Positions 15,166 to 23,632 of a stretch of DNA of 64,000 bases are shown here, in pieces. The DNA comes from Patulibacter sp052039575 (GTDB lineage Bacteria > Actinomycetota > Thermoleophilia > Solirubrobacterales > Solirubrobacteraceae). Within the stretch, counting starts at the first letter, position 1. Each line of letters opens with the position of its first letter. The notes under the pieces were generated by a model that did not search any database, was not told the origin of the DNA, and worked only from the letters and a program-made list of their open reading frames with translations. The stretch covers positions 4,130 through 68,129 of the forward strand of contig JBQGEK010000144.1 in the NCBI GenBank assembly GCA_052039575.1, in the 5' to 3' direction. Position numbers and translations under genes: made by a program.

Positions 15166-16326
15166 GTGACCTCCCCCACCCCCCGCACCGACATCGCTCG
15201 CGCCGAGCCGACCTCCCCGCCGTCCCGCCGCCGCACCGGCGGACTCGCCCAACGGTTGCTCGGCACGCAGCTCGCCGACGCGCTCGCCGGACCGCACAAC
15301 GTCGACCACTACCTCGAGATCCTGCGCCCCGACTGGGCCGTGAAGCGGATCCGCGGCAAGGTCGTCGCCGTCCGCCATCAGAACGACGACAGCATCACCC
15401 TGACGCTGTCGCCGACCGGCACCTGGCCGGGATTCCGCGCCGGCCAGCACGTCGAGATCGCCGTCGAGATCGACGGCGTCCGGCACCGACGCTGCTACTC
15501 GCCGTCCGGCTCGGCGCACCACGCCACGCGCCGGATCGAGCTGACGATCCGGACCCACGACGAGGGCGTCGTCTCGCGGCACCTCAAGCAGCATGCTCAC
15601 GTCGGGATGTTCGTCGGCCTCTCGGCACCGCGCGGCGACGAGTTCGTGCTGCCGGAGGTCCGCCCCGGACGGATCGTCCTGATCAGCGGCGGCAGCGGGA
15701 TCACCCCGGTGCTGTCGATGCTGCGGACGCTGACCGACGAGGGCTACGGCGGGCAGATCGCGTTCCTCCACTACGCCCGCAGCCGCGGCGACGTGCTCTA
15801 CGGCGACGACCTCGATGCGCTTGCCGCCGCCCACCCGAACGTCACGGTCCTGCGCGGCTACACGCGCGACCTCGGCGGCGAGCTCGACGGCCGGTTCGGC
15901 GCGGAGCACCTGGCGCGCGCACTGCCCGACGACGCCGACGCCGCGGCGTTCGCCTGCGGACCGGGAGGCCTGGTCGAGTCGGTCCGCGCGCTGTGGGCCG
16001 AACAGGACCTGCGGACCCCGCTGCGGTTCGAGCACTTCGCGCCGCCCGAACTGCCGGCGACCGATCCCGAGCTGCTCGGGTCGGTGACCTTCGCCCGCAG
16101 CGGAGCGACCGTCGACGCCAGCGACCGACCGCTGCTGGAGCAGGCCGAGACCGCGGGCCTAACGCCGACGCACGGGTGCCGGATGGGCATCTGCCTGACC
16201 TGCAAGTGCCGACTCGACCGGGGCCAGGTCCGCGACACGCTGACCGGGGAGATCTACGGAGCCCCCGGTGAGGAGATCCGGATCTGCGTCGCCTCACCCG
16301 TGGGAGACGTGACCCTTGACCTGTAG
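15166..16326 (+). CDS. Ferredoxin reductase with C-terminal 2Fe-2S domain, desaturase partner
   Basis: The 386-residue protein is an FNR-type oxidoreductase. It has an FAD-binding beta-barrel with RRCYSPSG (about residues 105-112), an NAD(P)-binding domain with GGSGITPVLSML (about 174-185), and a plant-type 2Fe-2S domain at the C terminus with GCRMGICLTCKC and a distal ICVASP cysteine. It should pass electrons from NAD(P)H to the desaturase encoded next, as Rv3230c does for DesA3 in Mycobacterium tuberculosis. The start is GTG; no Shine-Dalgarno is clear. The operator at 15120-15138 places it under the divergent TetR repressor. Confidence 0.9.
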   Translation: MTSPTPRTDIARAEPTSPPSRRRTGGLAQRLLGTQLADALAGPHNVDHYLEILRPDWAVKRIRGKVVAVRHQNDDSITLTLSPTGTWPGFRAGQHVEIAVEIDGVRHRRCYSPSGSAHHATRRIELTIRTHDEGVVSRHLKQHAHVGMFVGLSAPRGDEFVLPEVRPGRIVLISGGSGITPVLSMLRTLTDEGYGGQIAFLHYARSRGDVLYGDDLDALAAAHPNVTVLRGYTRDLGGELDGRFGAEHLARALPDDADAAAFACGPGGLVESVRALWAEQDLRTPLRFEHFAPPELPATDPELLGSVTFARSGATVDASDRPLLEQAETAGLTPTHGCRMGICLTCKCRLDRGQVRDTLTGEIYGAPGEEIRICVASPVGDVTLDL

Positions 16327-16580
16327 ACGGCGATTCCACGGCCGCCGAGTCCGGCCTCCCAACCAGTAGCCGGTCCCGACCGGTGGGCCGGAAGACACCA
16401 GCTAGCCCCACCCCGGAACCCCAGCCACCCCGCTCGGCCGCGACGCCGCCGAGCGTCACGATCAACGCACGGCGGCGAGCGCCGGGGCCGCCCCTGCCTT
16501 CGCCACGCCACCCCCTTCCTGCGATTCCGCGCCACCGCGACCGCAACCCCTTCACAGCGACGCACCCGAGGAGCACCACC

Positions 16581-17948
16581 ATGAGCACCCCGATTGCCGT
16601 TCCCCCCTCCACCGACCTCGACTTGGACGACACCATCGCCGTCCCGAAGTCGGACAAGCCGCTGTCGCCGCGTGCCCCCGATGCGGACTTCGACGCCACA
16701 CCGACCGATCCGGCCGACGCCGCCCAGCAGCCGGGGCCGCTCCGCGCGGTCCCGCACCTGAGCCAGGCCGACCTGGACGCCTTCGGTGCCGAGATGGAAG
16801 CGATTCGGGCTCGCGTCATGGGCGAGCTCGGCGAGCGCGACGCGACCTACATCCGCCGGATCATCAAGGCCCAGCGCCGGCTCGAGATCGCGGGCCGCGT
16901 GCTCGGCGAGCTCGCCTTCCTGCCGCCGGCCTGGATCGCGTCGGTGGCCACGCTCTCCGCGTCGAAGATCCTCGACAACATGGAGATCGGCCACAACGTC
17001 ATGCACGGCCAGTACGACTGGATGCAGGACGAGGAGCTCAACGGCCGCACGTTCGAATGGGACACCGTCTGCCCGGCGGACCAGTGGCGCCACAGCCACA
17101 ACTACATGCACCACACCCACACGAACATCGTGGGCAAGGACCGCGACGTCGGCTACGGCATCCTGCGGATGAGCGAAGACCAGGAGTGGACGCCCTACTA
17201 CCTGGGCAACCTGCTCTGGGCGAGCCTGCTCGCCACCCTCTTCGAGTACGGCGTCGCCCTGCACGACCTCGAGACCGAGAACATCGCGAAGGGCGACTTC
17301 GACCTGAACGCGAAGATGCCGTTGATCAAGGGCATCGTCAGGAAGATGCGCGGGCAGGTCCTGAAGGACTACGTGCTCTTCCCGGCACTGGCCGGGCCGT
17401 TCTTCCCGGCGACCCTGTCAGCGAACGTCGCGGCCAACCTGGTCCGCAACTTCTGGACCTTCTCGATCATCTTCTGCGGCCACTTCCCGGACGGCACCGA
17501 GGAGTTCACGATCGAGGAGACCGAGAACGAGACCCGCGGCGGCTGGTACGTGCGGCAGCTGCTCGGGTCGTCGAACCTGACCGGCGGCAAGCTCTTCCAC
17601 ATCATGTCGGGCAACCTGAGCTTCCAGATCGAGCACCACCTGTTCCCCGACATCCCGGCGCACCGCTACGCCGAGATCTCGGAGGAGGTCCGCGAGGCGT
17701 GCGAGCGCTACGGACTGGAGTACAACACCGGGCCGCTGCCGTATCAGCTGTTCACGGTCTTCCGCAAGATCGTCAAGCTCTCGTTCCCGAGCGACGACGA
17801 GGCGCAGCGGTACGTCGCCAACGGGTCCGCGCCGGCTCCGCTCCGGAACGCCGTCAGGGTCGTCCGCGGTGGCGTTCGAACCGGTCGTGCCGCGATCCGA
17901 CCGCTGCGCGCCGTCACTGGGCGCCACGTGCGTTCGCTGTTCGCGTAG
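16581..17948 (+). CDS. Membrane fatty-acid desaturase (DesA3-like)
   Basis: This 455-residue protein carries the three histidine boxes of membrane acyl desaturases: HNVMH (138-142), HSHNYMHH (171-178) and QIEHHLF (about 350), which hold the di-iron centre. Hydrophobic segments lie at about 108-130 and in the middle of the protein. It should introduce a double bond into acyl-CoA or acyl lipids, using electrons from the reductase encoded upstream. The first 60 residues are acidic and Pro-rich. ATG 16581 is chosen because GAGGAG lies 8 bases upstream; the frame opens earlier but the extension is Pro/Arg-rich and unlikely. A 254-base gap without a gene separates it from the reductase. Confidence 0.93.
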   Translation: MSTPIAVPPSTDLDLDDTIAVPKSDKPLSPRAPDADFDATPTDPADAAQQPGPLRAVPHLSQADLDAFGAEMEAIRARVMGELGERDATYIRRIIKAQRRLEIAGRVLGELAFLPPAWIASVATLSASKILDNMEIGHNVMHGQYDWMQDEELNGRTFEWDTVCPADQWRHSHNYMHHTHTNIVGKDRDVGYGILRMSEDQEWTPYYLGNLLWASLLATLFEYGVALHDLETENIAKGDFDLNAKMPLIKGIVRKMRGQVLKDYVLFPALAGPFFPATLSANVAANLVRNFWTFSIIFCGHFPDGTEEFTIEETENETRGGWYVRQLLGSSNLTGGKLFHIMSGNLSFQIEHHLFPDIPAHRYAEISEEVREACERYGLEYNTGPLPYQLFTVFRKIVKLSFPSDDEAQRYVANGSAPAPLRNAVRVVRGGVRTGRAAIRPLRAVTGRHVRSLFA

Positions 17949-18021
17949 GCCGCGCCGAGCCCGGGCGCCGCAGGTCGCTCGGGCGCGGCACCGCACCTGG
18001 AGTACGTCGCACACTCATGGG

Positions 18022-18027
18022 TATGCT
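18022..18027 (+). promoter_or_regulatory. -10 element of a leaderless transcript
   Basis: TATGCT sits exactly 6 bases before the ATG at 18034, which has no Shine-Dalgarno sequence. Transcription would start at or within a base of the start codon. Confidence 0.55.
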
Positions 18028-18033
18028 CCCTGA

Positions 18034-19095
18034 ATGCGTACGCCATCGACCCACGACCGACCACGACCGACCGGGCGGCGGATCCTCGCGATCGCCGCGG
18101 CCACCTGCGTCGCGCTGCTTGGCGGGCCCGCGACGGTGAGCGCCGACTCCGCGACGATCACCGTCACCGACACGGCCGGCCGACTCGACCCCGCCGCCGG
18201 ACTGCCGCGCGTCTTCAAGCTGACCGCCAACAGCGGCGTGCCGGCACGGATCTACGTGAAATACCGCAACGTCGGCGGGGCTCCGTGCGCGCCGAGCGCG
18301 TCCGTTGACACGGGCGAGAACGACTACGAGAGCTTCCTGCCCTACGGACGAGAGCTGAACGGGGACTACACCTGGAGCAAGGCCGCAACCTGGCACCGCC
18401 GCGGCCCGACCATGTTCTGCATCTGGATCGCGAGCAGCAGCACGTCGATCGCCCAGCCATTCACCCAGGTGATCGACTTCCGCGCACCGGTCGGATCACT
18501 CAGCCTCGGCGTCACGCCGCTGGTGCCACTGCCCGGCCAGCCGTTCACGCTCGCCCTGAACGGCGCCACCGAGACACCCAGCCGCCTGTACGTCCGGGTC
18601 AAGGCTGGGAGCGGGTGCGCCCCGACCTACGGGAGCGACTCCGGTGACAGCATCGTCGACGGCAACGCCACCGACGGCGTGATCGCCGCGACGGCCACGC
18701 TCGAGCGTCCGGCCGGGCAGTACACGGCGTGCGCCTGGGTCGCCTCGTCGTCCTCCGACACGGCGCCGATCGTCGGGCCGCAGTCGCTGACCTTCGACAT
18801 CGTGACACCGGCACCACCTCCCCCGATCCCGGTGGCACCCAAGCCTCCGGCGTGCGCGGTCGTCGATCGCGCGGTCCGACGGGGCAAGTCGGTTCGCGTC
18901 CGCTGCTACCGCGTGTCCCAGTCCTCGGTACGCGTCCGGTTCAAGCGCGCCAAGCGCACGGTTACCCGCAAGCTCACGCTGCGCAGCGGCGTCGTGCGGC
19001 CGAGCACCCGCGGGCTGGGCCGCGGCACCTGGCGCGTGTCGGTGATCGCAGGTTCGCGCACGATCGGGGCCGGCCGGGTGTCGGTCCGCCGCTGA
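18034..19095 (+). CDS. Secreted beta-rich protein of unknown function
   Basis: The 353-residue product has a twin-arginine-like or Sec signal peptide (RPTGRRILAIAAATCVALLG, cleavage near residue 37). Two related beta-rich domains follow: both contain a 'R.YV...(G)..C.P' strand followed by an acidic loop and a 'C.W.ASSS' motif (CIWIASSS and CAWVASSS). A Pro-rich hinge (PAPPPPIPVAPKPP) leads to a basic C-terminal domain with two cysteines. I recognise no family. The gene is monocistronic and followed by a strong hairpin. It probably acts at or outside the cell wall. Confidence 0.75.
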   Translation: MRTPSTHDRPRPTGRRILAIAAATCVALLGGPATVSADSATITVTDTAGRLDPAAGLPRVFKLTANSGVPARIYVKYRNVGGAPCAPSASVDTGENDYESFLPYGRELNGDYTWSKAATWHRRGPTMFCIWIASSSTSIAQPFTQVIDFRAPVGSLSLGVTPLVPLPGQPFTLALNGATETPSRLYVRVKAGSGCAPTYGSDSGDSIVDGNATDGVIAATATLERPAGQYTACAWVASSSSDTAPIVGPQSLTFDIVTPAPPPPIPVAPKPPACAVVDRAVRRGKSVRVRCYRVSQSSVRVRFKRAKRTVTRKLTLRSGVVRPSTRGLGRGTWRVSVIAGSRTIGAGRVSVRR

Positions 19096-19109
19096 CCGTT
19101 CGGGGCGAC

Positions 19110-19142
19110 GATCCCACCCACGGTCATACCGTGGGTAGGATC
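19110..19142 (+). terminator. Hairpin terminator
   Basis: ACCCACGGT (19116-19124) pairs perfectly with ACCGTGGGT (19128-19136) around a 3-base loop. The stem extends outward as GATCC/GGATC (19110-19114 and 19138-19142) past one mismatch. It lies 15 bases after the stop of the secreted protein gene. Confidence 0.65.
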
Positions 19143-19179
19143 AGTGCGCTGACTCACAGGCCGGGGCCCGGCGCTGCCC

Positions 19180-19185
19180 TAGCCT
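19180..19185 (+). promoter_or_regulatory. -10 element of a leaderless transcript
   Basis: TAGCCT ends 6 bases before the ATG at 19192; no Shine-Dalgarno sequence is present. Confidence 0.5.
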
Positions 19186-19191
19186 GCTCGC

Positions 19192-19419
19192 ATGCCTGGC
19201 CCACTTGAATCCCGCAAGGACCTCGTGCAGGAGGTCGTCGAATCGGGCGCCACCCACGTGGGTCGGATCGCCACGATCCTGACCGGCGCGGTGCGCGATG
19301 TCACCCGCGAGGTCGGCTCCTGGGCGACCGACCTGTTCGAGATGCGCGAGGCGTCCCAGCGTGCCCGCGCGGATCGGGAGTCCACCGATCGGGAGTCCGC
19401 AGACGGCGACGCCGCCTAG
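19192..19419 (+). CDS. Small conserved-looking helical protein
   Basis: The 75-residue product is highly charged and should be almost entirely helical (RKDLVQEVVESGATHVG, then RDVTREVGSWATDLFEMREA). I recall similar short proteins in other actinobacteria but no assigned function. There is no signal peptide or membrane segment, so it is probably cytoplasmic. A -10 hexamer 6 bases before the ATG suggests a leaderless transcript. It lies 70 bases before the NUDIX gene, which has its own start signal. Confidence 0.65.
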   Translation: MPGPLESRKDLVQEVVESGATHVGRIATILTGAVRDVTREVGSWATDLFEMREASQRARADRESTDRESADGDAA

Positions 19420-19476
19420 GCCCCGCGACGCCCGCGCCGGGGTCGGCAGGCCCCGGTGCCCGGCATCTCGCCGCAG

Positions 19477-19482
19477 TAACGT
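19477..19482 (+). promoter_or_regulatory. -10 element of a leaderless transcript
   Basis: TAACGT ends 7 bases before the NUDIX ATG at 19490, with no Shine-Dalgarno sequence. Confidence 0.5.
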
Positions 19483-19489
19483 TGCCCGC

Positions 19490-19930
19490 ATGGCGCCCGA
19501 CCCCGAAGCCCAACGCCCGGCCACGACCGACGAGGTCCACGCCGCCGGCGGCGTGATGGTCCGCGACGGCGCCGTCGCGGTGGTCCACCGCCCGTACCGT
19601 CAGGACTGGTCGATCCCGAAGGGCAAGCTCGACCCGGGCGAGAGCTTCGAGCAGGCGGCCGTCCGCGAGCTCGAGGAGGAGACCGGGTTCTCGGTCGAGC
19701 TCGCCGACGAGCTGCCCGAGGTCCGGTACCGCGACCATCACGACCGCCCCAAGCTGGTCCGGTACTGGCTGATGCGGATCACCGGAGGCGCGTTCGCCGC
19801 CAACGACGAGGTCGACGAGCTGCGCTGGCTGACCCCGGACGACGCCGCCGCGCTTCTGAGCTACACCGCCGACCGAGCGCTGGTCACCAGCGACCAGGTC
19901 CGGGCGGCCGCGGCCGCGTCACGCAGCTAG
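19490..19930 (+). CDS. NUDIX hydrolase
   Basis: The 146-residue protein contains a complete Nudix box at about residues 45-67 (G-5x-E-7x-REXXEEXG: GKLDPGESFEQAAV then RELEEETGF), which binds Mg2+ and cleaves nucleoside diphosphates linked to another group. The size and the WSIPKGK motif before the box resemble the MutT/Ap4A or 8-oxo-dGTP sanitising enzymes, for example the N-terminal domain of mycobacterial MutT1. The C-terminal histidine phosphatase domain of MutT1 is absent. The substrate is not determined. The ATG at 19490 follows a -10-like hexamer. Confidence 0.88.
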   Translation: MAPDPEAQRPATTDEVHAAGGVMVRDGAVAVVHRPYRQDWSIPKGKLDPGESFEQAAVRELEEETGFSVELADELPEVRYRDHHDRPKLVRYWLMRITGGAFAANDEVDELRWLTPDDAAALLSYTADRALVTSDQVRAAAAASRS

Positions 19931-19946
19931 GGCAGGGACCAACCGG

Positions 19947-20252
19947 TCACCGCCGACGCCGGTACCGGGAGCCGCGTGCGACGCGCTGCGCCGTACGCTC
20001 GCGCGCCTGTCGCCGCAGCTGCTCGTCCGGCCGCGAAACCTCAGGAACACGCCCGACCAGGAAGTCCGGCACGGGAAGCACCTCGCGTCCGTCGATCGTG
20101 TCGAGCAGGATCTGGAGCTTGCAGTACTCCTCGGCCGCCGGAAGCAGCTTGGTCATCCGCTCGATGATCTGCTGCTCGAGCTCGCGAAGACCGAGGCCAT
20201 CGGTGAGATCGCCGTTCACGGGGTCCTCGTTGACATCGTCCTCGATACCCAT
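19947..20252 (-). CDS. Small helical protein, possible partner of the next gene
   Basis: The 101-residue product is acidic at the N terminus, helical in the middle (RELEQQIIERMTKLLPAAEE, then YCKLQILLDTIDG) and very basic at the C terminus (RGSRYRRRR). I know no family. The helix around PAAEEYCKLQILLDTIDG resembles PMADEYVRVIAARDALVAG in the protein encoded at 20349-20768, suggesting a shared N-terminal helical module. GGGGAG precedes the ATG by 3 bases. The basic tail could contact nucleic acid; this is inference. Confidence 0.6.
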   Translation of the reverse strand: MGIEDDVNEDPVNGDLTDGLGLRELEQQIIERMTKLLPAAEEYCKLQILLDTIDGREVLPVPDFLVGRVPEVSRPDEQLRRQARERTAQRVARGSRYRRRR

Positions 20253-20348
20253 CTGCTCCCCCGAGCCCGGACCCGCTCTTCAACGCCACGGGTCGATACG
20301 CAGTGTGACGCAGCCACCGAGCCCCCTCAAGCACGGCCTGCGTGCGAC

Positions 20349-20768
20349 CTACACCCCGCCTGAGACGCGGAACCCCTCGCCGTCGCGCTCGATCCGTCCG
20401 AGCCGGTGCAGCCGCGACAGCGGGCGGATCACCAGCCGGGCCCGCTCGCCGGCCGTATAGCCGAGCGCCTGGGCCAGCTGGCCCGGGGTCACCCCCGGAT
20501 ATCGACGCACCTGCTCGAAGACCGACTCGAGCAACTCGCCGTCCTCGAGCCGGCGACGCTTGGGTGGCTTCGGTCGTGGCGCCACCGAGACCGGCTCAGG
20601 CCTCGGCGTCAGCCCGGCGACCAGCGCGTCCCGAGCCGCGATCACGCGGACGTACTCGTCCGCCATCGGCTCGAGCTGGCCGCAATGCTCGTCGAACTCG
20701 CGGAGGATCCGGGCCAGCAGATCCTCACCGTCGCCACCACCGTTCAACTGCGCGCCAAGGGAACACAT
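20349..20768 (-). CDS. Helical protein with C-terminal winged-helix domain
   Basis: The 139-residue product has an N-terminal helical segment (about 10-48, LARILREFDEHCGQLEPMAD), a basic Pro-rich linker (PRPKPPKRRR) and a C-terminal domain of about 60 residues. That domain looks like a winged helix (LLESVFEQVRRYPGVTPGQL then ALGYTAGERARLVIRPLSRL then a hairpin GRIERDGEGFRV). DNA binding is therefore likely, but no regulator family is recognised. The ATG at 20768 has the leaderless spacing to TACAGT. It is probably functionally related to the neighbouring gene at 19947 through the shared helix. Confidence 0.65.
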   Translation of the reverse strand: MCSLGAQLNGGGDGEDLLARILREFDEHCGQLEPMADEYVRVIAARDALVAGLTPRPEPVSVAPRPKPPKRRRLEDGELLESVFEQVRRYPGVTPGQLAQALGYTAGERARLVIRPLSRLHRLGRIERDGEGFRVSGGV

Positions 20769-20774
20769 GTGTCC

Positions 20775-20780
20775 ACTGTA
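20775..20780 (-). promoter_or_regulatory. -10 element of a leaderless transcript
   Basis: On the minus strand TACAGT ends 6 bases before the ATG at 20768. Confidence 0.5.
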
Positions 20781-20794
20781 CACGAGCGGCGCAG

Positions 20795-22033
20795 CTACGC
20801 AATACGCTGATTCGTGAATTCGTGGAACTCTCCGAATCCGGCCATCCCGAATCGCCCGTCGCGTTCGGGGCCGCACGGACGGTCGGAGTGGGCTCCCGTC
20901 CAGAGACAGTCGCCGGCCCGACGTTGCGGTCTCGACGGATCGTCTTCACGCACGGTCCGTCGTCCTTGAACCGCCGCGCCTTGGTCGCGGGGGGGTGCCC
21001 GACTGGCAGACCACCCGCGACGCCGGGCGCAGCGCCGGCCGCGGATCACGCGCTCGACGTTCTTCACCTTGTCGCGGCGATCGACCGTCGCGACGTCACG
21101 ACCCGGCCCGCCGTCGATCGTGTCGACCTTGCCGTTGCGCGAGAAGATCCGATCGTTGCCCGGCCCCGCCTTGATCGTGGTCACGCCCGACCCGGCGGTG
21201 ATCCGGTCGTTGCCCGCCCCGCCCTCGATCGTCGTGCGTCCCGGGCCACCGACCAGGATGTCGTTGCCCGATCCGCCCTTGATGATGACGCGAGTCCGGA
21301 CGCGGACGGTGATCTTGTCGTTGCCTGCACCGCCGTCGACCCGTGTGGTCTTGATCCGGATCCGACGGTTCGAGGACTGCCGGACGGTGGCCGCGGTCCG
21401 CACCGTGACCGTGTCGCGTCCGCCGCCCGCCCGGATGTCGCTGCCTGCTCCGACCGATACGCGATCAGCACCGTTGCCGCCGCGGACGACCTGGTTCGGA
21501 CCGGGAGCCGTCACGGTGCCGCCGCGGTTGCCGAGCGTGACGTTGTTGGCCGCGCCGCTGGCCCGCACCGTCGCGCTCGCACCGGTCGCCCGCACCGTGT
21601 TGTTGCTGCCCGAGAGCGTGACCCGCGAGCGCTCGCCGGTCAGGGTGACCCGGTTGCGGTCGCCGCCGAGCGTGACCGCGCTCCGGGGGCCGCTGGCGGA
21701 GATCGTGTTGCCGCCGCCGCTCAGCTCGATCGTCACCGGCTGGTTGCCGGTGACCACCAGGTTGTAGTTGCCGCCGTCGCCGCTGATCGTGACCGGTGCG
21801 GACGTGGCGTCGATCGGCGTCGGGGTGCCGTCGCCGGCCGGCGGCAGGACCACCTCGGTCGGCGGTGCCGGCGGCGGGGGCGGCGGCGGGTCGTCGGGGA
21901 CCCACGTGCAGTAGGCCGGATTGGTGACGCCCGGTGGGCAGACGAGCGCAGCGGTCGCCAGCGTGCCGCTGCTGGCGCTGAACGCCGCCCCGAACGCGAC
22001 GACCGTGACGGCCGCCGTGAACTTCTTCTGCAC
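20795..22033 (-). CDS. Secreted RTX-type calcium-binding repeat protein
   Basis: The 412-residue product has a signal peptide (VQKKFTAAVTVVAFGAAFSA), a Pro-rich stretch (PPPPPPPAPP), a long run of short beta-strand repeats and then RTX nonapeptides (GGNGADRV, GGAGNDKI, GGSGNDIL, GGAGNDRI, AGPGNDRI, GGPGRDVA). RTX repeats bind Ca2+ and fold into a beta-roll outside the cell. The GTG at 22033 is chosen because AGAGGAG lies just upstream. The last 80 or so residues, after VERVIRG, are Arg-rich and lack the repeats; a run of seven G at 20987-20993 lies in that part, so a frameshift or sequencing error there is possible. Confidence 0.78.
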   Translation of the reverse strand: MQKKFTAAVTVVAFGAAFSASSGTLATAALVCPPGVTNPAYCTWVPDDPPPPPPPAPPTEVVLPPAGDGTPTPIDATSAPVTISGDGGNYNLVVTGNQPVTIELSGGGNTISASGPRSAVTLGGDRNRVTLTGERSRVTLSGSNNTVRATGASATVRASGAANNVTLGNRGGTVTAPGPNQVVRGGNGADRVSVGAGSDIRAGGGRDTVTVRTAATVRQSSNRRIRIKTTRVDGGAGNDKITVRVRTRVIIKGGSGNDILVGGPGRTTIEGGAGNDRITAGSGVTTIKAGPGNDRIFSRNGKVDTIDGGPGRDVATVDRRDKVKNVERVIRGRRCARRRGWSASRAPPRDQGAAVQGRRTVREDDPSRPQRRAGDCLWTGAHSDRPCGPERDGRFGMAGFGEFHEFTNQRIA

Positions 22034-22180
22034 GAGAACTCCTCTACAGGTGGATGCCGTGGGGCGCGAGTGCACCCGTTGCTGTGATGTACGCGGGACC
22101 GCCAGGATTCCTGACACCGGACCGATCCGACGTCGCTCCCCACCGAACCCGTCGCCCTCGGATGGTCCTGACGAGGGTGA

Positions 22181-23623
22181 CTAGCGACGGACGGCCGGGG
22201 CCGGCGCACCGCTCCAGACGTAGCTCCGCTCGTTGCCCAGCACCGCGCGGACGACCTGGGTGCGGCGGACCGGGACCGTGGTCTGCCCCACCCCACCCGC
22301 TCGCGCCGCGATCCGGCGAACGGTCGTCCAGCGGCCGGCCCGCCGCACCTGGACGCTGACCCGCCCCGCCGCCGGCGCGCGCCACCACACCCGCAGGCGG
22401 TCGCCCGTGCGGCCGGTGACCACCAGCGGGAAGCGGAACGCCTGGGCCGACGGCTTGCGCGTGCCGTCGAGCCGGTACATGCCCGACTGGTAGGTCGCGG
22501 CGTAGCTCGGCGTCGGGGCGGCGTCGCGCAGCAGGTACCAGATCACCGTGTCGGCGCCCTGGTCCCAGGCCCGCCACAGCAGCTCGGCGATCCAGCGCGA
22601 GAGTTGGGCCGTCGGCACGCCGCGGGGGTCGGGCGGGGCGGAGTCGTAGGAGACCTCGGTGACCCACAGCTTCGGGGTCCGTGGACCGACGTTCCCGACC
22701 CGTCGCGCGGCGCGGACGACCCGCGTCAGCTTGCCGAGGTCCGGGACCGTCGCGTCGTCCGCGTTGAGCGCCGGGCTCGACGGCTTGCGGACCGCGTAGG
22801 GGTGGTGCGCGATCACGTCGACGGTGGTGCGCTGGCGGCAGCTGCGCCGCAGCTTGCTGTCGACGCAGAGCATCGATCGGAGGAACGCGACCGGCGGCAT
22901 CCGCTTGCCGCTGGTGGTCCGGTAGTCCCCGAACGGCGCGAGTCCGGCGGCGGCCACGGTCGCCCGCGGCTGGACCGCCTTGATCGCCCGGTAGCCGGCG
23001 TTGACGAGCTCGCGAAAGCGGCCCGGGGCGAACGGCCGCCCCCGCTCCCACTGCGGCGCCAGGTACGTGTCGAGGTTCGGCTCGTTCCACAGCTGGAACG
23101 ACGTAACCCGCGGCAGGGGTTGCCCCGTGGCGTCGCGGAAGCTGCCGGAGTAGCGCCGCGCGACCGCGGTCACGAACTGGCCGTACGCCCCGACGTCGGG
23201 CTTCCAGCTGCCGCGGCCGACCCCGGATCGGCGGCCGCTGCCCTCCGCCCAGGTCGGCGCACGCGTGACATTGACGATCGGGCGGAGCCCGGCGGCAACG
23301 GCGGCGCGGACTCGGACGTCCAACGCGACGAACGCGTAGCCCTCCCAGCCGGGATCGGCGGCCTGGTCGGCGGGCGGCGGGGTCGGCGCCGCCGTATCCC
23401 ACGAGAGGTCGATGCGCACCGTAGCCGCGCCTGCCTGGAGGGCGCGACCGAACCACGTCGAGCGGTCGTCGCCGCCGAAGGCACCGCCGTCGAGAAACCC
23501 CGTGACGAGCGTGGACGGGGTCGCGGCCTTCGCCGTTGTCCCTGCGCCGACGACCGCGAGGATCACCGCCGCGGTGACCCGGAGCAGCCAGCGTCGCCCG
23601 CCCAACGTCTGTCTCCTGCGCAC
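22181..23623 (-). CDS. Secreted glycoside hydrolase, clan GH-A-like TIM barrel
   Basis: The 480-residue product has a signal peptide (RRWLLRVTAAVILAVVGAG, ending AKA), a TIM-barrel domain (about 38-390) and a C-terminal beta domain (about 395-475). The two catalytic glutamates of a retaining clan-A glycosidase are visible: WNEPN (acid/base) and WVTEVSYDS (nucleophile). The overall pattern is closest to GH39/GH5-like enzymes; the substrate is unknown. Start is GTG 23623. It is encoded just downstream of a membrane-anchored protein (gap 9 bases), so the two may be co-transcribed. It may trim cell-surface glycans. Confidence 0.82.
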   Translation of the reverse strand: MRRRQTLGGRRWLLRVTAAVILAVVGAGTTAKAATPSTLVTGFLDGGAFGGDDRSTWFGRALQAGAATVRIDLSWDTAAPTPPPADQAADPGWEGYAFVALDVRVRAAVAAGLRPIVNVTRAPTWAEGSGRRSGVGRGSWKPDVGAYGQFVTAVARRYSGSFRDATGQPLPRVTSFQLWNEPNLDTYLAPQWERGRPFAPGRFRELVNAGYRAIKAVQPRATVAAAGLAPFGDYRTTSGKRMPPVAFLRSMLCVDSKLRRSCRQRTTVDVIAHHPYAVRKPSSPALNADDATVPDLGKLTRVVRAARRVGNVGPRTPKLWVTEVSYDSAPPDPRGVPTAQLSRWIAELLWRAWDQGADTVIWYLLRDAAPTPSYAATYQSGMYRLDGTRKPSAQAFRFPLVVTGRTGDRLRVWWRAPAAGRVSVQVRRAGRWTTVRRIAARAGGVGQTTVPVRRTQVVRAVLGNERSYVWSGAPAPAVRR

Positions 23624-23632
23624 CGGACGTGG

